Shown piece by piece: positions 58,879-64,000 of a stretch of 64,000 nucleotides of DNA. The translations under genes and the position numbers were made by a program. Under the pieces are notes generated by a model. The model was not told the DNA's origin and searched no databases. It saw only the letters and a list, made by a program, of their open reading frames with translations. Every line of letters starts with the position of its first letter. Within the stretch, counting starts at the first letter, position 1. The stretch is from positions 7,812,817-7,876,816 of the forward strand of contig OY987249.1 of assembly GCA_963920765.1 (NCBI GenBank), written 5' to 3'. Source of the stretch: Ulota crispa. Taxonomy: Eukaryota; Streptophyta; Bryopsida; Orthotrichales; Orthotrichaceae.

Positions 58879-59055
58879 TTTGAGGACAAAGGTACAAGAT
58901 GTACTTTTGAGGACAAGTGTACGAGATGTACAACTTGAGGACAAAGGTATGGGATGTACCCTTGATGACAAGTGTACGGAATGCATCTTTGAGGATAAGT
59001 GTACGGGATGTACAACTTGAGGACAAAGGCATGGTACATACACTTGATGACAAGA
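58879..59055. repeat. Minisatellite, 27-28 bp unit, about 6.4 copies
   Basis: Head-to-tail units of the form TTGAGGACAAGTGTACGGGA followed by TGTACAAC. Unit length alternates 27 and 28. It is bracketed by GGAGTTAGATAACTCC and GGAGCTAGACAACTCC, motifs shared with the dispersed repeat at 21.5-21.7 kb. Confidence 0.88.
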
Positions 59056-59522
59056 CAAAGAGTGGAACTTGGAGCTAGACAACTCCAAGTAAAGATGAGA
59101 TTTGATATAAGTTACATTTAGAATAGTTCTAAATGTAACTAAGAGTTTTACCTTAGCGAAGGGTTAGAGATGATTATTAAAGATAGAAAGATAAAAATAG
59201 TTAAAGTGATTCTATTTTTATGAAAAGATTGATAGTACAAGATGTGGCTCGGAGGGTGAGGAGATAAATTCTTGTTGGGAATTAATCTCTCTCTATGGTC
59301 GGGTGGTTGAGCTCCTTCTAGTTTTTATAGTTTATTGTGTATAGATTATTGTTTTATATGAGTGTTTGGATGATTGAAGTTATGGACCTAGGGGGTTTGT
59401 AACACTTCATCTTGCTCTCTTCCAAAGCCAAGGCCTTCTTGCTCACAATGCAATAGATCTCTGTCAATATCCTTTGAAATGCTTTCTCCACGTTTGTCAA
59501 CTCCAAGGCTAATGTCTCTTAA

Positions 59523-59677
59523 CACTAACAGAAAACTATGTTGAAACCCATTAAATTATGCAGGATAGTTCTTGTTGAGTTCTTTGTTTCCAACGCAGAA
59601 TTTTGCTAAACAACGCAAAATTCAACAAGAACTACTCTACATAATTTAGTGGGTTCCAACATAGTTTTCTACTAGTG
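59523..59677. mobile_element. Small CACTA foldback element in exon 2 of the Rab pseudogene
   Basis: CACTAACAGAAAACTATGTT at the left and AACATAGTTTTCTACTAGTG at the right are near-inverse, and most of the 155 bp folds back. It separates KEGLKFI from the ALELTNVEK part of the Rab frame. The duplication is blurred (CTTAA versus CTATG on the + strand). Confidence 0.75.
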
Positions 59678-59917
59678 CTATGAACTTCAATCCTTCCTTC
59701 TCCAGAAACACTTGGGCATCGTCCATCAACACACGCCTCTCAAATGCTTTAGATTGGACTTGTTTCCCACCAACATGATCACGATGTTGGATTCTGCGTG
59801 ATCTCTCAGCTCTTTCAGCCACTTCTCCAAGTTCTAATACGTCACATGTTTCGTGATGTTGTACACCAGCAAAGCTCCTACAACTCCCCAATAATACACA
59901 CTTGTGATGACTTGGTA

Positions 59918-60027
59918 CACTACAAGAAAAGATGTCTTTTTGACTTTGCACTATGACTACCATGAATCATTTTGGAGTCATTTTGGACACAAAATAACTT
60001 ACGACAGTCATAGTGCTTATAAAATAA

Positions 60028-60068
<41 letters not shown>

Positions 60069-60082
60069 ATTTCCTTGTACTG
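59918..60082. mobile_element. CACTA element with canonical CACTACAAGAAAA end, in exon 2 of the Rab pseudogene
   Basis: The left end is CACTACAAGAAAAGATG and the inverted right end CAGTACAAGGAAATGG. GTA is duplicated at 59915-59917 and 60083-60085. Removing the element and one GTA restores the GAG-AGG-TAC-CAA (ERYQ) codons of the Rab frame. A 34-base A-run sits inside at about 60033-60066. Confidence 0.88.
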
Positions 60083-60536
60083 GTACCTCTCCTACCCCGC
60101 CATGTCCCAAATCTGAGCCTTGATGGTCTTCCCATCCATCTGACAAAACCCCAAAAATTCACAAAGAAATCAGAGCTTCTATAGAACACATGCTCAACGA
60201 CGACACATGCTCAACGACGAATTTTAGAATCCCGATCGCACAATGATCCAAAACAAAAGATATGCAGCTCCAGAATTCGTTTGGCTTACGAGCATTGTAT
60301 GGCACACACAAACCTGCATCGAAGCGATGCGTCAAACTCAAAGTGTCCAAAATTATCACCACTCCACTTCTTACAACCAGCACACTCAGACTACTGATCC
60401 ATCCATCCATTTCAGCAACTCTTTGACGCCATAAGCATCTCAAACAAGCCTACCGCGATGTTCAAATTGTTGGTTTCAGCAAACTCCGTCCTTGTTTAGA
60501 CTAAACTTGAACCCTAACGCCATAACCACAAACACC

Positions 60537-60745
60537 CACTAGAAGAAACTTGTGTTTTTTTTAAAATTTGTTTTGGACGTCCATTTTTTGTATGTTACAA
60601 TTGACGTTAAAACTAACATGTTGCTGTTATGTTCAATGTCGGAACTAACATCTTAATGTTATATTTGATGTCATTGTTAACACACACAAAAATGGACATC
60701 TAAAAAAATCCTATCAAGAAAAATACTGGTTTCTACTATTGAGTG
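60537..60745. mobile_element. CACTA-type element in the Rab pseudogene intron
   Basis: CACTAGAAGAAACTTGTG at the left; the right end has GGTTTCTACTATTGAGTG, similar to the termini of 56669-57111 but with extra bases. The interior has ACAATTGACGTTAAAACTAA, matching the CACTA element at 56.7 kb, where a MITE occupies that position. Confidence 0.65.
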
Positions 60746-60991
60746 CAGGTAACACCAAGAAAAAAATCAACAACGCAATGGAACAGAATATCATGCTGCT
60801 TCAAACCTGCGGTCTCTCAACCATCCAAGGTCTATCTACAGCTCACACATGCACATTCTCACTCAAATTCTCTAGATTTGGACGACAGCAATGCCCACAA
60901 CTTACTCCGGGACTACTTTAGACTATTGTTCTTCCGACACATTCTCTCAATCCCTCAACCTTGATCATTTGACGTGCATTGCACGCTAATA

Positions 60992-61209
60992 GGGGGTTTT
61001 CAGATATCTTAAAAAAATGATAAACAAATGGTCATGAACAAGTTTTTGTTCACTGCGGTGGATATGTTGACATGAATATGCCGTCACAACCTTAGGAGGT
61101 TGTCATGGCTAGTTCACTAAGTGACTTGGCCAAGTTTTTTACAAATCATATTCATGTGAACAAAATCGATGTGAACAAAATCGATAGTGAACGGCATATT
61201 TGAAACCCC
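60992..61209. mobile_element. Small TIR element in the Rab pseudogene intron
   Basis: GGGGGTTTTCAGATATC at the left and GGCATATTTGAAACCCC at the right are imperfect inverted ends. TAATA occurs on both outer sides. Family unassigned. Confidence 0.5.
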
Positions 61210-61407
61210 TAATAATTACTAACGTCTGCATTTCTTCCACCGGCATGACAACACGACCATTCCGTTCCTCTACGTCCAACATGCTCGTCACATGGCAAAT
61301 GTGCACCTCCGCAACCACATCGGTTCCACAACCAGCATGAGTGCACGACCAAGAGGACACCGTACCTGGATGGACCGAGTGGCGAACTCCACCCCGATGG
61401 TGGATAA

Positions 61408-61731
61408 GGCCTGGTTCAGACTAGCGTCCTGCTGAAAAGTTCTCAAACGTGATTTGTTGAAATTTGGTTTTTCTCTGCCGTTAGGTTCAAACAGCGGGTT
61501 TGTTTGGTACTTTTACATCCATCTTCACCACCATGGGAATCATCCTATATAGCCACATCAGCAGCCAAGATAGTGAAGATTTGGGGCCTACTCCAAGGGT
61601 GGTACCAAACTTGTTCGGCAGAAGCACACTCTTGGATGACACGCAATTACACGGAAAAGTTTCTATCGATCAAAACACCGGATGGGGAGCCGATGTTTGT
61701 GTCTCGGCTGGAAGCTAGTCTGAACCGGGCC
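61408..61731. mobile_element. TIR element in exon 1 of the Rab pseudogene, 324 bp
   Basis: GGCCTGGTTCAGACTAGC and, inverted, GGCCCGGTTCAGACTAGC match at 17 of 18 bases. It sits between the FCLESK and STIGVEFAT codons of the Rab frame and leaves three extra bases, consistent with a 3-bp duplication (PIF/Harbinger-like guess). The interior is GC-richer with a + strand open frame (about 61504-61827), possibly captured sequence. Confidence 0.7.
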
Positions 61732-61859
61732 TTGGACTCTAGACAGAACTTGTTCCGTGGGAATCTGGGCAGCAAATTTGACTTCCTCACGCCCAAATCT
61801 CCAATCAACACCACCTTGAATAGATAGTTGTACTTGTTGTCCGCCTTGTGCTCCATCTT

Positions 61860-63235
61860 CCACCCTCATCTCTATCACCTCCTCCCCCTTGCTCTTTCCC
61901 CAATACCTATAGAGGGTTCTATAATTGTGCATTTTAAACTTTAGAGGAAAAATGAGGAAAAAATGAGCTCAGGAGAAGGCCCTTATGGAAAGTGGTTGGA
62001 GGGGTCAAAAGCATTTAAATGTAATGTCCTTTTTCAAATAAAAAGACACTAATTCCCTATACTCGCTTACAAGTACTTCATAAGAATAATTTTTTTTACA
62101 ATATCATATGCTTTTTGTTTGATGAGTGTTCTTGTTTGATTGGGAATTCTAGTCCTAATTTATTCTTGTGTCCCACTAAAGGTCCTTGCATTTGCCATTG
62201 TCATGTTATAATATTGTTTTCCATCATCAATCCTTTTGTTATGTACCATGGTACATTTGAGTACTTCACATAAGGTAAAGACCCTTGTGTAGGTACCACA
62301 CCTATGCTTCTCCTATCTCAATAAATAAGGTGGTTTGTCAAGGTGTAGGGGCCTTCTCTTGAGCTCAAATTTCTCTAATGCTATCATCTCTTGAGAAAAA
62401 AATGTATTTTTGTTATTCCATTGATTTTGAGTTGTTATATGTTCTTGCTCACAAAATCTTAAATCCCTACTCATGGCTCACCATTTTATGCTCACCAAAT
62501 AGCATTGTCCTTCTTGTCAAAATCTTACCTCATTTTCACACCTATTACTTCAACACTAAAAGTGTATTATCTAAGTGATGAATTTTTTGTCAAATTTCTG
62601 AATAAGAAATACATAATACACATGCCAAAGTGAGATAAAATTTATGTATGTTAGGTGGTTATGTGGATGAATGTGTTCATGTGGACAATGTTGCTTGATC
62701 AATGAAAGAACAAGATTGTACTTGTAATCAAGGGTTGTAGTAGTGTTGTATTTTGAAGGTTGCAATGTCTTTCAGAATGCAAAAGTCTCTATATGATGGG
62801 GGCAAAATGAGTGCCCTTCAATTGAAGAGCAAAAAACATAATGACCTTTTAGTAACAAAGGGTGGAAAATAATGTGACCTTGTATTTAAAAATGGAAACT
62901 TAAACATTGAAGGTCAAAGGATGGGCTTTTCTGGAAATCAGTCTAAAACCTTAGTCTTGGGATTTTTGAAAACATGGTAGATAGGTGGGCAACTAAGGCA
63001 AGTATGGGCCAAAGAGAAATATAAAAAGACACCTTAAGAGCACATGGATAATATGTAAAGGCAACACTATTGCTGCTTTATCCTTTATCAAGTTGTCTAC
63101 CAAAATGAGTTTGCTTTTGACATTGCAGTAAAACTATTGTAAAGGATCAAGTGCTCTACTAAAAGTGCAGGCAAAAAAAAATCATCAAATATACTCATAT
63201 TTTTAGGTACCTTAAGTTGTGAGGAAATTCAAGAT
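61860..63235. other. Gene-free stretch, about 1.4 kb
   Basis: The first 100 bp would be the upstream side of the Rab relict. A segment near 62435-62510 (TTCTTGCTCACAAAATCTTA) recurs near 29970-30040. No gene is supported. Confidence 0.5.
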
Positions 63236-63565
63236 CACAATGATAGGTCCCAAACTACCTTTATTGCAATTTTCATGGGATTAGCTTACACTGTTGACTT
63301 TTCAACTTTTTTAAACAATAGTATTAGTGCCCATGTGCAAAACACTATAGAACGCTACAAGCAGGGCAAGCCATAGTGATCCATCTGTCTTTTAAGGGTT
63401 AACCCTTAAAGGACAGATGGATCACCGTGGCTTGCCTTGCCTGTAGCATTCTATAGTCTTTTGCATATGGGCACCAATAGTATTGCTTCAAAAAGTTGGA
63501 AAAGTCAACAGTGCATGGTGCCCTCATGAAAATTGCAAGAAGGGCAGCTTGGGAGCTAAAACACC
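63236..63565. repeat. Large palindrome centred on a TTAA
   Basis: Arms of about 165 bp diverge from TTAA at 63399-63402. Reading outwards both begin CCCTTAAA, then GACAGATGGATCAC, GGCTTGCC, TTCTATAGT, GGGCAC and AAAGTCAACAGTG, at roughly 85 percent identity. This is two copies of one TTAA-element terminus joined head to head through a single shared TTAA. Confidence 0.85.
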
Positions 63566-63757
63566 ATGTTTTTGAATCTTATCATAATTTGGGTTAAAAA
63601 AAAATGCATCTTAAGAGGTAATTTTTTGTCTTCCATGATGGACCATGTGTTTTGGTCACTTATGGAAAAAAAATCAGATGAAAAACGACTTTTTTTGAAT
63701 CATAGAATCTTTTTTCAGAGCCGGAGGACGTTTTTCGTCCTCTTTGACGTTTAGGGG
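63403..63757. mobile_element. Probable TTAA (piggyBac-like) element, 355 bp
   Basis: TTAA at 63399-63402 with left end CCCTTAAAGGACAGATGG; right end TTTGACGTTTAGGGG then TTAA (63758-63761). A GAGGACG...CGTCCTC hairpin lies just inside the right end. The two ends share only the outer bases, so pairing is probable, not certain. Confidence 0.6.
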
Positions 63758-63761
63758 TTAA

Positions 63762-63894
63762 TGTAGGGTTTAATTTACTGGCAAATGTGAGCCTCTCTGT
63801 CCCCTCCACATTGGATAATATCCGGAGGGAAGCAATTTGACTTGCAGAAACCTGTCAGAATTTGCCAGTAAATTGATTCCTAGGTTAACCCTTA
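63762..63894. repeat. Short interval with AATTTACTGGCAAAT inverted pair
   Basis: AATTTACTGGCAAATGTG near 63774 is mirrored by AATTTGCCAGTAAATT near 63859, suggesting a tiny MITE between two TTAA elements. Confidence 0.5.
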
Positions 63895-63898
63895 AAGG

Positions 63899-64000
63899 AC
63901 GGATGGATCATTGTGACTTGCCCTGCCTGTAGCATTCTACAGTATTTTCCACATGGGCACTAGTAGTATTGCTTCAAAAAGTTGGAAAAATCAACAATGC
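63899..64000. mobile_element. TTAA (piggyBac-like) element, cut by the window end
   Basis: TTAA at 63895-63898 then CCCTTAAAGGACGGATGG; the visible 100 bp match the left end of the element at 63403. The right end lies beyond the window. Confidence 0.75.

Larger units (their letters stand above)
59385..61857 (-). pseudogene. RABA: Rab11/RABA-type small GTPase pseudogene broken by transposons
   Basis: Exon 1 (61857-61366, interrupted 61731-61408) reads [20 protein letters not shown], then NKFCLESK, and after the insert STIGVEFATRSIQ|GT. Exon 2 starts after TTTTGTCAG at 60139 with MDGKTIKAQIWDMAG, then [36 protein letters not shown] and TNVEKAFQRILTEIYCIVSK. Intact relatives are membrane-trafficking GTPases of the trans-Golgi/recycling pathway. 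Disabling changes: the P-loop GxxGxGKS has G to R; the switch-II Gln codon of AGQER is TAG; there is another TAG in VTY*NLEKW; a one-base shift follows RGV; NKxD reads NKSN. Introns are kept, so this is a duplicated or relict gene, not a processed copy. Transposons at 61408-61731, 59918-60082 and 59523-59677 lie in exons and others in the intron. Confidence 0.88.

Noticed and set aside
444..64000. CCCTAAA/TTTAGGG motifs resembling the plant telomere repeat
   Set aside because: They occur singly, always at element ends next to TTAA and in inverted pairs, never as tandem arrays; they are transposon termini, not telomeric repeats.
1..64000. Search for a complete transposase, reverse transcriptase or integrase
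   Set aside because: No frame with DDE/D, RT or RNase H motifs was found; all elements in the window appear non-autonomous, apart from the domesticated hAT-derived gene.
1..64000. tRNA, rRNA and organellar insert scan
   Set aside because: No cloverleaf with a GGTTCRANTCC-type arm and no rRNA core sequence was recognised by eye; a tRNAscan or Infernal run would be decisive.

Overview
The window looks like nuclear DNA of a land plant. Its genes are intron-bearing and plant-type: a plastid-targeted cysteine synthase, an F-box protein, a plant-specific hAT-derived BED protein, and decayed JMJ30/JMJD5-like and RABA/Rab11-like genes. They sit in AT-rich intergenic DNA full of short plant-style DNA transposons. 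The lineage below land plant is not resolved; the F-box protein style and base composition would fit a bryophyte or other seed-free plant, but that is inference. There is no bacterial, phage or organellar gene content, no CRISPR array, and no rRNA or tRNA gene that I could recognise.

Layout. 0-2.5 kb: TTAA-flanked element ends and a GC-richer promoter-like stretch. 2.5-5.3 kb (+): a JMJ30-like locus whose N-terminal exons are open but whose JmjC domain is eroded. 7.6-11.6 kb (-): a six-exon cysteine synthase whose introns carry three different MITEs. 12.2-13.5 kb (-): an intronless F-box gene. 13.5-39 kb: about 25 kb of AT-rich DNA dominated by non-autonomous DNA transposons, several nested, with no convincing intact gene. 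39.1-41.4 kb (-): a two-exon domesticated hAT-type BED zinc-finger gene with a GC-rich upstream region. 42-58 kb: more transposon-rich, gene-poor DNA. 59.4-61.9 kb (-): a Rab11/RABA pseudogene broken by several transposons, two of them CACTA elements inside an exon. 63.2-64 kb: a palindromic cluster of TTAA elements.

The most interesting content is the mobile DNA. Terminal inverted repeats and target-site duplications (TSDs) can be read directly for Stowaway (TA), CACTA (3 bp), PIF/Harbinger-like (TAA), Mutator-like (9 bp), an 8-bp-TSD family, an unassigned 4-bp-TSD family, and, most unexpectedly, about nine paired plus several single-ended elements that begin CCCCTAA or CCCTTTA and sit exactly at TTAA, as piggyBac elements do. 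One TTAA element lies inside a Stowaway copy, and a second Stowaway copy 7 kb away preserves the unoccupied TTAA site, so precise TTAA-duplicating insertion can be shown inside the window. No transposase for these elements is visible here, so they would have to be mobilised in trans.

The intact genes are a sulfur-assimilation enzyme, a probable ubiquitin-ligase adaptor and a transposase-derived nuclear protein. Nothing suggests that they act together.
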